Origin: Clostridia bacterium
GTDB taxonomy: Bacteria > Bacillota > Clostridia > Oscillospirales > CAG-272
Direction of reading: 5' to 3'
Assembly: GCA_017540175.1 (NCBI GenBank)
Contig: JAFYBN010000037.1
Span: 1-41,176, forward strand
Length of the DNA stretch: 41,176 nt
In this document: one piece after another, positions 1 through 8,996 of the stretch
Layout of the letters: the number at the start of each line of letters is the position of its first letter
Numbering within the stretch: the first letter of the stretch is position 1
Translations under genes and position numbers: made by a program
The notes under the pieces: generated by a model
The model's database searches: none
Told to the model about the DNA's origin: nothing
Seen by the model: the letters and a program-made list of their open reading frames with translations, nothing else

Positions 1-1
1 C

Positions 2-1954
2 GCGCAGAACGCCGCGCAGACGCCGCCCCGGGCTGCCGCGCCGCAGAACGCCGCGTACGGACCTGCCGCGCAGTCCCCAACTCGGGCAGCTGCGGCACAG
101 TCCCCGACTCGGGCTTCCGCCGCGCCGCAGAACCCCGCGCACGCGGCCGCCGCGCACGGATCCCCGGCGGAAAATCCCGCCGCCCAGCCCGTGCGGGAGT
201 CCGCCGCCGCGCCGATTTCCGCCGCGGAGACGGGAGGCGCCCGGGAACTCGTCCGCACGGGCGCGCAGCCCGCGCAGAAGCCCGTCGAGCAGAGACGCGC
301 CGAGCCGGTTCCCGAACCGGCGAAATCCTCCGCCCCGGTCAGCAGCCGGATGATGAAGACGAAGGAATCCGAGCTGCACATCTATCCCGTGCCCCGCGCG
401 GTGAAAGGCACCGCGGACAAGAGCGGCGGCAAGAAGAAAAAGAAGGAAAAGACCGGCAGCGACGAGGGCAGCAACACCGTCCTCAGCATCGTCAAGGCGG
501 TTGTCTATATCATCTTCGTTCTCGTGGTGTCCATCGCGCTCTCGATCTTTACCATCTCCGTGGCGAACGACGTTTTCGCGTTCGTCAAGGACGACGAGGC
601 GGTGCAGATCACCATTCCGGAAAACACCACCCTCGACGAGCTTTCCGACATCCTCTATCAAAACGGCGTGATCCGGTATCCGCGCGTGTTCAAGCTCTAC
701 TCGGTCGCGAAACACGACGACCAGCTGTATGTTCCTGGCGACTATACCGTATCCCCGATGATGAACTACTCGAGCCTCCTTTCCGAATTCAAGGAAAAGA
801 TCGTCATCGACACCGTCACCGTCACCATACCGGAAGGTTATACCACGGACGACATCATCACCCTGTTCGTCGACCGGTACGGCATCGGCACGCGGGAGGG
901 CTTCGAGGATGTGATCCAGAATCACGAATTCGACTTCTGGTTCGTGAAGGAGCTGGAGGAGAACGGCATTCCCGAGGGGCGGATCTACCGCCTCGACGGC
1001 TACCTCTTCCCGGACACCTATGAGTTTTACAGCAATTCGAGCGAGCTGACCGTCGTGACGAAGCTTCTGAGACGCTTCGGTCAGATCTTCTCGAAGGAAT
1101 ACCGCTCGGTATCCGCGGAGCTCGGCTTCACGGTCGATCAGATCGTGACGCTCGCCTCCATGGTCGAAAAGGAAGCCGCCGCGCCGTCCGAATTCTTCAA
1201 GGTGGCGTCCGTCTTCCTCAACCGTCTCAAGCCCTATTCCGGCTTCCCGCGGCTCGAGAGCGACGCGACCGTGGTTTACGCGATCCAGCACGACACGGGT
1301 GAGCGCACAGTCGATCTGTTCTACGAAACCCCCTACAACACCTACCAGCACGAGGGCCTGCCTCCGGGACCGATCGCGAATCCTTCCGCGTCCGCGCTCC
1401 TTGCCGCGCTGACCCCGTATGAAACCAATTACTACTATTTCGTTTCCGACAACGGCGAGACCTTCTTCTCCGAAACGAAGGAGGAGCACGATCAGCACAT
1501 CGACGACATCCGAAAGGATATCCTCGCGCGCATCCAGGCGGAGAACCCGACGCCGGTCATTCTCCCGCCCGAGGAAGGCGCGGAGACGGAGCCCGCTGAG
1601 GGAACCGGAGAGGTGAGCGAAGGCGGCGAAACCTCCGCCGGCACCGAACAGACGCCGGCGGGGCTGCCGGCAGGGCCGCCCGAGGGGACTCCGGAGGGGA
1701 CCGCGGAAAATCCGTCTGATCAGCAGCCGCAGCAGACCTGGACGCCTCCCGCTGAGACGCCTCCCGCTGAGACGCCTCCCGTCGAGCAGCCTGCCGAAGA
1801 GCAGCAGACGTGGACGCCTCCCGCCGAGACGCCCGCCGGGGGAGAAGGCGGCGAGAACGCCGGTACCGGAAGCTCCGGATCTGCGCCCGACGAGTGGTTC
1901 ATCAGCGGCGGCGCAGGTACGCCCGCGGCGGAATGGAGCGCCGGGAATCCGTGA
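2..1954 (+). CDS. mltG: Endolytic murein transglycosylase MltG (5' end outside the window)
   Basis: MltG cleaves nascent peptidoglycan glycan strands in the membrane-proximal wall and so sets their length. The reading frame is open from base 2, so the true start lies upstream; a GTG at 191 is internal. The visible protein starts with about 150 residues rich in Ala, Pro, Gln and Arg, then a Lys-rich stretch (KKKKKEK, about 430-455). One membrane helix follows (about 480-570), then an extracytoplasmic YceG/MltG domain. The family active-site region reads ASMVEKEAAAPSE at about 1154-1192, with the catalytic Glu in VEKE. A Pro/Glu/Thr-rich tail of about 130 residues follows the catalytic domain, longer than usual. 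A hairpin directly after the stop ends the transcript. Family assignment is secure; the roles of the tails are unknown. Confidence 0.92.
   Translation, partial: AQNAAQTPPRAAAPQNAAYGPAAQSPTRAAAAQSPTRASAAPQNPAHAAAAHGSPAENPAAQPVRESAAAPISAAETGGARELVRTGAQPAQKPVEQRRAEPVPEPAKSSAPVSSRMMKTKESELHIYPVPRAVKGTADKSGGKKKKKEKTGSDEGSNTVLSIVKAVVYIIFVLVVSIALSIFTISVANDVFAFVKDDEAVQITIPENTTLDELSDILYQNGVIRYPRVFKLYSVAKHDDQLYVPGDYTVSPMMNYSSLLSEFKEKIVIDTVTVTIPEGYTTDDIITLFVDRYGIGTREGFEDVIQNHEFDFWFVKELEENGIPEGRIYRLDGYLFPDTYEFYSNSSELTVVTKLLRRFGQIFSKEYRSVSAELGFTVDQIVTLASMVEKEAAAPSEFFKVASVFLNRLKPYSGFPRLESDATVVYAIQHDTGERTVDLFYETPYNTYQHEGLPPGPIANPSASALLAALTPYETNYYYFVSDNGETFFSETKEEHDQHIDDIRKDILARIQAENPTPVILPPEEGAETEPAEGTGEVSEGGETSAGTEQTPAGLPAGPPEGTPEGTAENPSDQQPQQTWTPPAETPPAETPPVEQPAEEQQTWTPPAETPAGGEGGENAGTGSSGSAPDEWFISGGAGTPAAEWSAGNP
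1730..1833 (+). repeat. Short tandem repeats coding the PAETP tail of MltG
   Basis: A 15-base unit (cctcccgctgagacg) is repeated in tandem at about 1745-1785. A longer block beginning cagcagac.tggacgcctccc occurs at about 1730 and again at about 1804. The units encode PPAET/QQTWTPPAETP motifs in frame, so length changes of 15 bases would keep the gene intact. Confidence 0.75.
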
Positions 1955-1962
1955 TACAGACA

Positions 1963-1999
1963 AAAGAGGCAAACGCCCGCGAAAACGGTTTGCCTCTTT
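1963..1999 (+). terminator. Intrinsic terminator hairpin after mltG
   Basis: Perfect 12-base arms, AAAGAGGCAAAC (1963-1974) and GTTTGCCTCTTT (1988-1999), flank a 13-base loop 8 bases after the mltG stop. The right arm ends in TTT but no long T run follows. The A-rich left arm would also give U residues on the other strand, so it may also serve the converging yihY gene. Confidence 0.75.
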
Positions 2000-2061
2000 G
2001 TTATGCGGTTCTGCGGTTTCCCGGGGAAAAGCCGCGCGGACCCGGAAGCGCGGATCGGAGC

Positions 2062-2916
2062 TCACCCCTCCGCCCCCTCCTTCCGGCTCCCGAAAAAACG
2101 GAAAAGATGCTTGTTCAGCTCCGCGCCGAGGAAGAAGATGATCATGCAGAAATACAGCCAGAGCATGATGAGGCAGACCGCCGCGAGGCTGCCGTAGATC
2201 GCGGACGCGCGCGGGAAATACCGGAGATAGAGCGAATAGAAGAGGGAGAAGACGAGCCACCCCGCGGCGGAAAACAGCGCCCCCGGGATGTGCGCGGGCA
2301 GATGCTTCGGCAGGCTCCGGCTCCGCCTTCCGACGGAGAAATATATGAGCGTGAACGCGACGGCGAGCAGGGCGATGAAGACCGGCGTGCCGAAATGCGC
2401 CGAGATGTCGGAAAACACGCCGCCGAACAGCGCGGAAAGCCGGTCTCCGAAAATGAAGAGAAGCGACGCGGACGGAATGGCGACGATCATGACCGCGGTC
2501 GAAAGCAGGGATTTCAGCCGGTGGGTCAGGATGTTCGCGCTCAGCTCCGCGTCGTAGATCCGCGCGAGTCCCGAACGGACGGCGGCGGTCCCGCGGGAAG
2601 CGGACCACAGAGTCGCCGCGGCGTTGAGGGACAAAAGAGAAACGCTCGGCGCGGTGCTGATCTCCTCCGCTATGAGGCGGAGCAGTTCGCCGAGGGCGGC
2701 GGAAAAGGGCGGGCTCGGAAAGAGCGCCGCGCGGACGTCCTCCGGAAGCAGATGCCCCGTCAGGGTGATGAGGAGGGACAGAAACGGCACCGCGGACGTG
2801 ATGAGAAAAAACGAAGTCTGCGCCGCGCTCAGGGAGACGCGGTCTTCTTCGAGCGTTTTCAGGAAACACCCGAACCGGTTTGCCGCGCCCCTCAGCGTTA
2901 GGACCTTGGATCTCAA
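2062..2916 (-). CDS. YihY/BrkB family membrane protein
   Basis: A 284-residue integral membrane protein with about six hydrophobic segments. It belongs to the YihY/BrkB (formerly 'RNase BN') family by the N-terminal pattern of a soluble helix followed by SLSAAQTSFFLITSAVPFLS, and by the family-typical W/Y-rich segment late in the protein. The biochemical role of the family is not settled; the old ribonuclease label is not supported for it. The start is TTG at 2914-2916, preceded by GGGGAG seven bases upstream on the minus strand. It is transcribed toward mltG and away from gatC, as a single-gene unit. A TATAAT lies at 2949-2954 on the minus strand without a convincing -35 box. Confidence 0.85.
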   Translation of the reverse strand: MRSKVLTLRGAANRFGCFLKTLEEDRVSLSAAQTSFFLITSAVPFLSLLITLTGHLLPEDVRAALFPSPPFSAALGELLRLIAEEISTAPSVSLLSLNAAATLWSASRGTAAVRSGLARIYDAELSANILTHRLKSLLSTAVMIVAIPSASLLFIFGDRLSALFGGVFSDISAHFGTPVFIALLAVAFTLIYFSVGRRSRSLPKHLPAHIPGALFSAAGWLVFSLFYSLYLRYFPRASAIYGSLAAVCLIMLWLYFCMIIFFLGAELNKHLFRFFGSRKEGAEG

Positions 2917-3020
2917 GGCAAATCTCCCCGATGAACATTGCTGCCCGTATTATACGCGGTTTTGAAACAGAAAATCCGTCCGGCCTCCTGCGGGTCGGGC
3001 GCGCGAAGGAGTAAAAAAAC

Positions 3021-3320
3021 ATGGAAGACAATACGCTGACCGAAATGGCGATGCTCGCGCCGGACTCCGAAGCGGGAGCCGAGCTCGCCGAGGATTTCCG
3101 GAGGATCCGTCAGCGGATCGACCGGGTCGTGCGTTCCCCCATCGCCGGGGGCACGCCTCCCGACGGCCCGATCCACGCCGAGGAGCATACCGTTCTGCTG
3201 CCTGAGGAATGCGGCGCGGACGACGGGGACACGACGGAGCAGAGCCGGGAGATTTTGCTCGGCGGCAGCGCGCGGTACGAGGAGCCGTATATCACGGTCC
3301 CGCGCATCGTAGGAGCATGA
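3021..3320 (+). CDS. gatC: Asp-tRNA(Asn)/Glu-tRNA(Gln) amidotransferase subunit C
   Basis: A 99-residue GatC, the small subunit that wraps around and stabilises the GatA-GatB interface in the enzyme that amidates misacylated Glu-tRNA(Gln) and Asp-tRNA(Asn). The family pattern is visible: an N-terminal helix with MAMLAPDSE, a central helix ending in a conserved Asp/Arg-rich segment (FRRIRQRIDRVV) and a loose C-terminal tail ending EEPYITVPRIVGA. AAGGAG lies nine bases before the ATG. gatA begins 17 bases after the stop, so the three subunits are co-transcribed. The sequence is diverged, and the call leans partly on its place directly before gatA and gatB. Confidence 0.85.
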   Translation: MEDNTLTEMAMLAPDSEAGAELAEDFRRIRQRIDRVVRSPIAGGTPPDGPIHAEEHTVLLPEECGADDGDTTEQSREILLGGSARYEEPYITVPRIVGA

Positions 3321-3336
3321 AAGGACGACAGGGACC

Positions 3337-4803
3337 ATGGGACATGACATCGTCAGCCTGACGATCGCGGAACTTCAAAAAGGACTCGCGGACCGGGCGT
3401 TTTCCGCCGCGGAAGCGGCTGAGGCGTATCTCGGACGCATGGAAGAGAAGGAGCCCGTCGTAAACGCCTATCTCACAAAAACGCCCGCTCTCGCGCGGGA
3501 GCAGGCGGCGCGCGCGGACGAGCTCCTCAAAAATGGGGAGCATGCCCCCCTGCTCGGCGTGCCCTATGCCCTAAAGGACAATCTCGCGGTGCGGGGCGTG
3601 CGGCTCAGCTGCGCCTCCGCCATGCTCGCGGACTTCGTCCCTGCGTACGACGCGGCGGTTTACGAAAAGCTCTGCGGCGCGGGGGGCGTTCTGCTCGGCA
3701 AAACCAATCTGGACGAATTCGCGATGGGCTCCTCCACGGAGCGCTCCATCGCAGGTCCGACGCGCAATCCCCTCGATCCTTCCCGCTCCGCTGGCGGCTC
3801 CTCCGGGGGCTCCGCGGCGGCGGTCGCGGCGGGGGAGGCGGCGTTCGCGCTCGGCTCCGACACCGGGGGCTCGGCGCGTCAGCCCGCCGCGTTCTGCGGG
3901 CTTGTCGCCATGAAGCCGACCTACGGACTCGTTTCCCGCCGCGGGATGATCGAGCTCGCGTCCTCGCTGGACTGTGTCTGCCCGATCACACGAACGGTGA
4001 CCGACTGCGCCGCCGTTCTGAACGTTCTTGCAGGGCAGGATCCCGGCGACATGACGACCTTCCCCTCCGGGGAGGATTATCTCTCCGGTCTTGAGAGCGG
4101 GGTTCGCGGCATGCGCTTCGGCATCGTCGGAGAGGACATGCTCGACGGGTGCGCGGACGCCGTGAAATCCGCCGTGCGGCGAGCGGCATCTCTGCTCGAA
4201 AAGCTCGGCGCGCAGATCGAACAGGTCCGGCTTCCGCTGGAGATGGCGCTCGAGGTCTACCTCGTCGTCGCGTCCGCGGAGGCGTCCTCGAACCTCGCGC
4301 GGTTCGACGGCATCCGGTACGGACTCGCGGGAGAAGGGGACAGCGCGCTTCAGATCATGAAATCCTCCCGCACGAAGGGACTGGGCGACGAGGTCAAGCG
4401 CCGCATCGTCACGGGCGCGTACGCCCTGTCCTCGACCTGGGGCGGGGGATACTACCGCAAGATCAAAACGGCGCAGCAGACTCTGTGCCGCGAAACGGAC
4501 GAGATCCTCGCGGGCGTGGACACGGTCCTGCTCCCCACGGCGGCGGGCGCGGCCTTCCCGCTCGGCTCGTGGGCGGAGAACCCGACGGCGCAGTACGTCA
4601 GCGATCGCTTCACCACGATCGCCAATCTGACGGGCTCCCCCGCGATCCAGTTCCCGGGCGGCGGGGACGGGGAAATGCCCGTGGGACTGACCCTGATGGG
4701 CAGAAAACGCTCGGAATCCGTTCTGCTCCGCGCCGCGTTCGCGCTCGAGGCGGAGCTCTCGGAGACCGTGAGAAAGGAGGCGGGCCGGTATGAGCGGATT
4801 TGA
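3337..4803 (+). CDS. gatA: Glutamyl-tRNA(Gln) amidotransferase subunit A
   Basis: GatA is the glutaminase subunit: it releases ammonia from glutamine and passes it to GatB. The protein is 488 residues, the usual length. The amidase signature is complete. The catalytic Lys is K80 (YALKDNL), the cis-Ser S155 lies in GGSSGGSAAAVAAG, and the nucleophile S179 lies in DTGGSARQPAAF. This spacing matches the Lys-Ser-Ser triad of characterised GatA enzymes within one residue. The 3' end overlaps the gatB start by 14 bases, which suggests translational coupling. Presence of a full GatCAB implies that this organism makes Gln-tRNA and/or Asn-tRNA by the indirect route. Confidence 0.97.
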   Translation: MGHDIVSLTIAELQKGLADRAFSAAEAAEAYLGRMEEKEPVVNAYLTKTPALAREQAARADELLKNGEHAPLLGVPYALKDNLAVRGVRLSCASAMLADFVPAYDAAVYEKLCGAGGVLLGKTNLDEFAMGSSTERSIAGPTRNPLDPSRSAGGSSGGSAAAVAAGEAAFALGSDTGGSARQPAAFCGLVAMKPTYGLVSRRGMIELASSLDCVCPITRTVTDCAAVLNVLAGQDPGDMTTFPSGEDYLSGLESGVRGMRFGIVGEDMLDGCADAVKSAVRRAASLLEKLGAQIEQVRLPLEMALEVYLVVASAEASSNLARFDGIRYGLAGEGDSALQIMKSSRTKGLGDEVKRRIVTGAYALSSTWGGGYYRKIKTAQQTLCRETDEILAGVDTVLLPTAAGAAFPLGSWAENPTAQYVSDRFTTIANLTGSPAIQFPGGGDGEMPVGLTLMGRKRSESVLLRAAFALEAELSETVRKEAGRYERI

Positions 4804-6268
4804 GGAAAAATACGAGGCGGTCATCGGGCTCGAGGTCCACGTGGAGCTCAAAACGGGGCGAAAGATCTTCTGCTCCTGCTCGCCGCGCTTCGGGGACGAG
4901 CCGAATACCAAGGTCTGTCCCATCTGTCTCGGCATGCCCGGGACGCTTCCCCGATTCTCCGACGAGGCGGCCGCGCTTGCCGTCCGCGCCGGGCTGGCGT
5001 TCGGATGCAAGATCAACCGCAAATCGTGGTTCGACCGAAAGAATTATTATTATCCCGACCTTCCGAAGGGCTATCAGATCACGCAGGCGTCCCGCCCGAT
5101 CTGCGTCGGCGGGGCGGTTCCCATCGAAACCTCCCGCGGCGCGCGCCGGATCGAGCTGACCCGCATCCACATGGAAGAGGACGCCGGGAAGCTCATTCAC
5201 CGGGGCGGGGAGACCCTGATCGACTACAACCGCGCGGGCGTCCCCCTCATCGAGATCGTGTCCGAGCCCCAGCTGCGCACACCGGAGGAGGCGAAGGCGT
5301 ATCTCAACGCCCTGCGGCGGACCCTGCGCTACATCGGCGTCTCGGACTGCAAGATGAACGAGGGCTCCCTGCGGTGCGACGTGAACATCTCCGTGCGGCG
5401 GCGCGGGGAAGGGGACCTCGGCGTGAAATGCGAGATCAAGAACGTCAACTCCGTGAACTACGTCGGACGCGCCCTCGAAGAGGAGATCATCCGCCAGACG
5501 TCCCTGCTCGAGCGCGGGGAGGCCGTCGAGGCGGAGACGAGACGGTTCAACGAGGACACGGGGCACACGGAGAAAATGCGCAAAAAGGAAGCGCAGGTGG
5601 ATTACCGCTATTTCACCGAGCCGAACCTCCCCGTCATGGTCCTGACCGACGAATGGTTCGACGCCGTGCGCCGCGCCATGCCGCCCCTGCCGGACGACGC
5701 CGCGAAAGAGCTCGTGGAAAAACACGGCGTGCGCGGGGAAAACGCAACCCTGCTCACCGATTCCCCGGAGCTGACGGAATATTTCACGCGCTGCATCGAG
5801 GCGACGCCGTACCGCGCACAGGGGGAAAACCTCTTCATGAGCGAGCTTTGGGAAAAAGCGGCGGAAGGGGAGGAGCTCCTTTCCCCGCAGGCCTTCGGCG
5901 AGATCTGCGCCTTCTTCGGAGAGGGCAGGCTCGTGAGCACCAACGCCCGCCGCCTGATTCGCCTGACGGCGGAAAGCGGGGAAGAGCCGCGGCTCATCGC
6001 AGAGCGGGAAAAGCTCTTCAAGCTCTCCGCCGCAGAGACCGCGCCCTATGTGGAGCGGGCGATCGCCTCGTGCGAAAAGGCCGCGGCGGATTTCCTGCGC
6101 GGAAAGCGGACGGCGGCGCGGCAGATCCTCGGCGCCGTCATGCGGCTGAGCGAGGGAAGAGCGGACCCGATCGAAGCGGAGGCGCTGCTCATCGAGCGGC
6201 TCGAACAGCTTGGGCAGTCCGAACAGTCCGAGGGACCGGATCATCCGGAGCGCCCCGGGCAAGCCTGA
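4790..6268 (+). CDS. gatB: Aspartyl/glutamyl-tRNA amidotransferase subunit B
   Basis: GatB activates the misacylated tRNA as a phosphoester and accepts ammonia from GatA. The 492-residue protein starts with the family signature EAVIGLEVHVEL, followed by a Cys-rich zinc-type segment (FCSCSPRF...KVCPICLGMPG). It carries the long catalytic cradle (IDYNRAGVPLIEIVSEP, KCEIKNVNS) and ends with the helical and YqeY-like tail domain. The start overlaps gatA and is preceded by GAAAGGAGG inside gatA. The last 16 or so residues (after IERLEQLG) are low-complexity and run into a repetitive non-coding stretch, so the extreme C-terminus is probably not conserved. Confidence 0.97.
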   Translation: MSGFEEKYEAVIGLEVHVELKTGRKIFCSCSPRFGDEPNTKVCPICLGMPGTLPRFSDEAAALAVRAGLAFGCKINRKSWFDRKNYYYPDLPKGYQITQASRPICVGGAVPIETSRGARRIELTRIHMEEDAGKLIHRGGETLIDYNRAGVPLIEIVSEPQLRTPEEAKAYLNALRRTLRYIGVSDCKMNEGSLRCDVNISVRRRGEGDLGVKCEIKNVNSVNYVGRALEEEIIRQTSLLERGEAVEAETRRFNEDTGHTEKMRKKEAQVDYRYFTEPNLPVMVLTDEWFDAVRRAMPPLPDDAAKELVEKHGVRGENATLLTDSPELTEYFTRCIEATPYRAQGENLFMSELWEKAAEGEELLSPQAFGEICAFFGEGRLVSTNARRLIRLTAESGEEPRLIAEREKLFKLSAAETAPYVERAIASCEKAAADFLRGKRTAARQILGAVMRLSEGRADPIEAEALLIERLEQLGQSEQSEGPDHPERPGQA

Positions 6269-6474
6269 ACGCCCCGCGCGGTTTGCACGGCCCGTGTGGC
6301 CCGAACGCCCCGAACACTCCAAACGACCCGACCGACCCGACCTCTTAAACGGACTCAAAGGCGGGACGGCAGGGGAGGAAAATCCCACGCGCGGCACGCT
6401 CCGATCCCGCCGTGCGCCCTCTTGTAAAAGTACCGGATCGGAACGCTATAGATGCCATTAATTACCAAAACTGG
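6269..6474. other. Low-complexity spacer between gatB and mraZ
   Basis: No gene is visible here. The first 80 bases are degenerate short repeats of the types CCCGAACG, CGACCCGACC and CCGAACAGTCCGA that continue the repetitive last codons of gatB. The rest is unremarkable. The terminator and the mraZ promoter follow. Confidence 0.5.
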
Positions 6475-6511
6475 AAAACGCCGGAAATTGCGCAAAGCTC
6501 CGGCGTTTTTT
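6475..6511 (+). terminator. Intrinsic terminator after gatCAB
   Basis: AAAACGCCGGA (6475-6485) pairs perfectly with TCCGGCGTTTT (6499-6509) over 11 bases with a 13-base loop. A run of six T residues (6506-6511) overlaps the 3' arm. It separates the gatCAB transcript from the mraZ promoter about 80 bases downstream. Confidence 0.88.
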
Positions 6512-6589
6512 GCGTTTCCGGGACGGCTGAAACGCGGAAATTGCCCGGAAAAATCAGTGAAAAAAGTTTCTGAAATCTTTCGTGCCCCC

Positions 6590-6618
6590 TTGATTTTCCA
6601 AAACAAATAGAGTATAAT
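6590..6618 (+). promoter_or_regulatory. Sigma-A promoter of the dcw cluster (mraZ)
   Basis: TTGATT (6590-6595) and TATAAT (6613-6618) are separated by 17 bases, in an A/T-rich block within otherwise GC-rich DNA. Downstream, TGGA/GGGA words at 6627, 6647 and 6657 sit at 10-base multiples and could be MraZ-binding boxes, since MraZ represses its own promoter through short TGGG-like direct repeats in other bacteria. The box reading is tentative. Confidence 0.85.
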
Positions 6619-6676
6619 GTGTACGGTGGAATAAAATCCCACGAAATGGAACGAAAGGGAGGACAAAGACGCGAAA

Positions 6677-7099
6677 ATGCTGCTCGGAAAGTATTATCAT
6701 TCGCTCGACGCGAAGAACCGTCTCGTCATCCCTTCGAAGCTCGCGGACGAACTCGACGGCAAGCTGACCATCGCTCCTTCGGTCACGGAGCCCTGCATCC
6801 TCCTCTACGGGGAAGAGGCATGGCGCGCCTATTACAACAAGGTGACAAGCCTTCCGGCGTCGATGGTGCACGAAATCGCCCGTTACCTCTTCTCGGGAGC
6901 GCAGCAGGTCGTACCGGACGCGCAGAACCGGATCGCCATTCCGACGAACATGATCACCGACGCGAAGATCAAGCATAACATCGTCACGGTCGGGATCGGC
7001 GAATACTGCGAAATCTGGGGCGAGGAAGTTTACAACGACATGGGCATCGGCAAGCCGCCCGAAAACATGCTCGAGATCCTGCGCTCGCTCGGACTGTGA
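6677..7099 (+). CDS. mraZ: Transcriptional regulator MraZ
   Basis: MraZ is the DNA-binding regulator encoded first in most dcw clusters; it binds its own promoter as a ring-shaped oligomer. The 140-residue protein has two SpoVT/AbrB-like halves, each with the family signature: YYHSLDAKNRLVIPSKLADE near residue 7 and VPDAQNRIAIPTNM near residue 77. The start ATG follows GGGAGGA (6657-6663). The rsmH gene begins 10 bases after the stop, and the mraZ stop codon overlaps the likely rsmH ribosome-binding site (GAGG). Confidence 0.96.
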   Translation: MLLGKYYHSLDAKNRLVIPSKLADELDGKLTIAPSVTEPCILLYGEEAWRAYYNKVTSLPASMVHEIARYLFSGAQQVVPDAQNRIAIPTNMITDAKIKHNIVTVGIGEYCEIWGEEVYNDMGIGKPPENMLEILRSLGL

Positions 7100-7108
7100 G
7101 GCGCGCGG

Positions 7109-8047
7109 ATGGAATTCTCCCATGTACCCGTACTGCTTGACGAGGTTCTCTCCGCTCTCGAACCCTCCCGCGGCGGCGTCTACGTGGACTGCACGGCGGG
7201 CGGCGGCGGACATTCCTTCGAGATCGCGAAGAGGCTTCTGCCCGGCTCCCGCCTGATCGCGCTGGACCGGGACGACGACGCCCTTGAAGCGTGCACCGCG
7301 AGACTCGCGCCGTTTTCCGACCGGGTCACGGTGCTCAAATCCAATTTCCTGAATCTTTCCGCGGCGCTTGAGCTGTGCGGGGCGGACCGGATCGACGGCG
7401 CCCTCTGGGACCTTGGCGTCTCCTCCCATCAGCTCGACGACGGCGACCGCGGCTTTTCCTATCAGACCGACGCTCCCCTCGACATGCGCATGGACCGGAC
7501 GGGGGAGAAAACCGCGTTCGACGTCGTGAACACCTACGGCGAGGATGAGCTTGCGCGCATCCTGAGAGACTACGGCGAGGAACGCTTCGCCGCCCGGATC
7601 GCGCACAGAATCTGCGAGGCAAGGGAGCAGGCTCCCATCGAAACCACCCTCGAGCTCGCTGAGATCGCCGCCTCCGCCATCCCGGCGAAGGAAAGGCGGC
7701 GCGAGGCGCAGCACCCCGCGCGGCGCACGTTTCAGGCGGTGCGCATCGAGGTCAACGGCGAGCTTGACGCCATCGCCCCGTCTCTTCGGGCGGCGGCGGA
7801 GAGAATGAATCCCGGCGGGCGGCTCGCGGTCATCACTTTCCATTCGCTCGAGGACCGCGTCGTGAAGGACGTTTTTCGGGAGCTTTCGACCGGATGCACC
7901 TGTCCGCCCGAATTTCCCGTCTGCGTCTGCGGCAAGAAGCCCCTCGTCCGCCTCGTGACGAGGAAGCCCGTTCTGCCGGGCAGTGAAGAACTGAAAATCA
8001 ATCCGCGATCGCATAGCGCGAAGCTGCGGGTCGCCGAAAAGCTCTGA
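7109..8047 (+). CDS. rsmH: 16S rRNA (cytosine1402-N4)-methyltransferase RsmH
   Basis: RsmH (MraW) methylates N4 of C1402 in the decoding centre of 16S rRNA. The 312-residue protein begins HVPVLLDEVLSAL, has the SAM-binding loop VDCTAGGGGHS near residue 27, the segment GALWDLGVSSHQLDD and the C-terminal block FHSLEDRVVKD. A CxC cluster (CTCPPEFPVCVCGKKP) precedes the end, as in Gram-positive members. Length and motifs are typical. It sits between mraZ and the ftsL-like gene, its standard position. Confidence 0.97.
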   Translation: MEFSHVPVLLDEVLSALEPSRGGVYVDCTAGGGGHSFEIAKRLLPGSRLIALDRDDDALEACTARLAPFSDRVTVLKSNFLNLSAALELCGADRIDGALWDLGVSSHQLDDGDRGFSYQTDAPLDMRMDRTGEKTAFDVVNTYGEDELARILRDYGEERFAARIAHRICEAREQAPIETTLELAEIAASAIPAKERRREAQHPARRTFQAVRIEVNGELDAIAPSLRAAAERMNPGGRLAVITFHSLEDRVVKDVFRELSTGCTCPPEFPVCVCGKKPLVRLVTRKPVLPGSEELKINPRSHSAKLRVAEKL

Positions 8048-8094
8048 CCGGGGGAAACCCGATCCGGGCGTGAATCAAACGGAAGGAGGAAGCC

Positions 8095-8937
8095 ATGACA
8101 AACGGTTTTGAACTTGCGGACAAGCTGAGAGCTGAGTTCAGCGGCCGCGGCGCGGCGGTATCCGGCATCGAGGCGACCTCCACCTCCGAGCTTCTGAAGC
8201 GCGCGTCCTCGGGCAGGGACCCGAACGTCAACGTCGCGGAAGAAGCGTTCCGCGAAAACTGGGGCGCGAAGCGCATGAGCACGGGATCCCGTCAGAACAG
8301 CTCCGCCTCGCGCGATCCCTCGCGCCCGCGTCCGAGCGACGCCGGGCGGCAGAGGGGGGACCGGGTGAACGAGGAGATCGCGCACAACAACCACATCCCC
8401 TACGACCGGCCGCGTCAGAACTCCGATCCGTCCAGACCGGGCATGCGGGCGGCTTCCCGCTCGGCGGCCAAAACAAGCAAAAAGAAGAAAACCGCGCAGC
8501 CGAAGGTCCGGGGCAACCGGCGCGTCAAACAGACCGCGCCCCGCGCCGATGAGATCCGCGTCAAGCGGGGACGCTTCCCGTTCGCCGCGATCGCCGTCTG
8601 CCTGATCGTGCTCATCTTCGTCTTTTCCGTCGTTCAGAGCTGGGCGCGCGTTTACCAGACGTCCAGCCGCATTTCCAAGCTGAGCAGCGATCTGGACGCG
8701 CTGAGCGAAGAAGCGGACCGGCTGAAGCTCAAGCTGGAGGAGAAGAACGACATCCGCAACATCTGGGACATCGCGGTCGGCGACCTCGGAATGACAAAGG
8801 AGGACTCCCTGCAGAGACGCTTCGTTTCGATCTCCGACGGCGAACGCATCGAGCTTGTCGAAGCCGAGGAAGAGAACCCGTCTCCCGGCGGCGTTCTGTT
8901 CTCCGTTTTCGACGCGCTCGCCGAGCGGTTCCGCTGA
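8095..8937 (+). CDS. ftsL: FtsL-like cell division protein with long cytoplasmic tail
   Basis: A 280-residue bitopic protein in the ftsL slot between rsmH and the division transpeptidase. The order is a low-complexity, strongly basic N-terminal region (residues 1-160, with KTSKKKKTAQPKVRG near 125), one membrane helix (about 161-184), then a short extracytoplasmic heptad-rich coiled coil (SSRISKLSSDLDALSEEADR and onward) and a family-like end with DLGMTKEDS. FtsL/DivIC proteins are normally about 100-130 residues, so the N-terminal tail is an extension. The start ATG follows GGAAGGAGG. Identity rests on position and topology, since FtsL sequences are poorly conserved; it would join FtsQ and a DivIC in activating FtsW and the transpeptidase. 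Confidence 0.8.
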   Translation: MTNGFELADKLRAEFSGRGAAVSGIEATSTSELLKRASSGRDPNVNVAEEAFRENWGAKRMSTGSRQNSSASRDPSRPRPSDAGRQRGDRVNEEIAHNNHIPYDRPRQNSDPSRPGMRAASRSAAKTSKKKKTAQPKVRGNRRVKQTAPRADEIRVKRGRFPFAAIAVCLIVLIFVFSVVQSWARVYQTSSRISKLSSDLDALSEEADRLKLKLEEKNDIRNIWDIAVGDLGMTKEDSLQRRFVSISDGERIELVEAEEENPSPGGVLFSVFDALAERFR

Positions 8938-8996
8938 ACGCGGCGAAACCGTCCCGCCGGGCAGGCAGGAAAGAGCGGAACCTCCCAACAATAGCC

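Noticed and set aside
2949-2954. Promoter for the yihY-like gene (TATAAT on the minus strand)
   Set aside because: The -10 hexamer is perfect but no -35 box lies at 16-18 bases and no extended -10 is present, so it was not listed as a feature.
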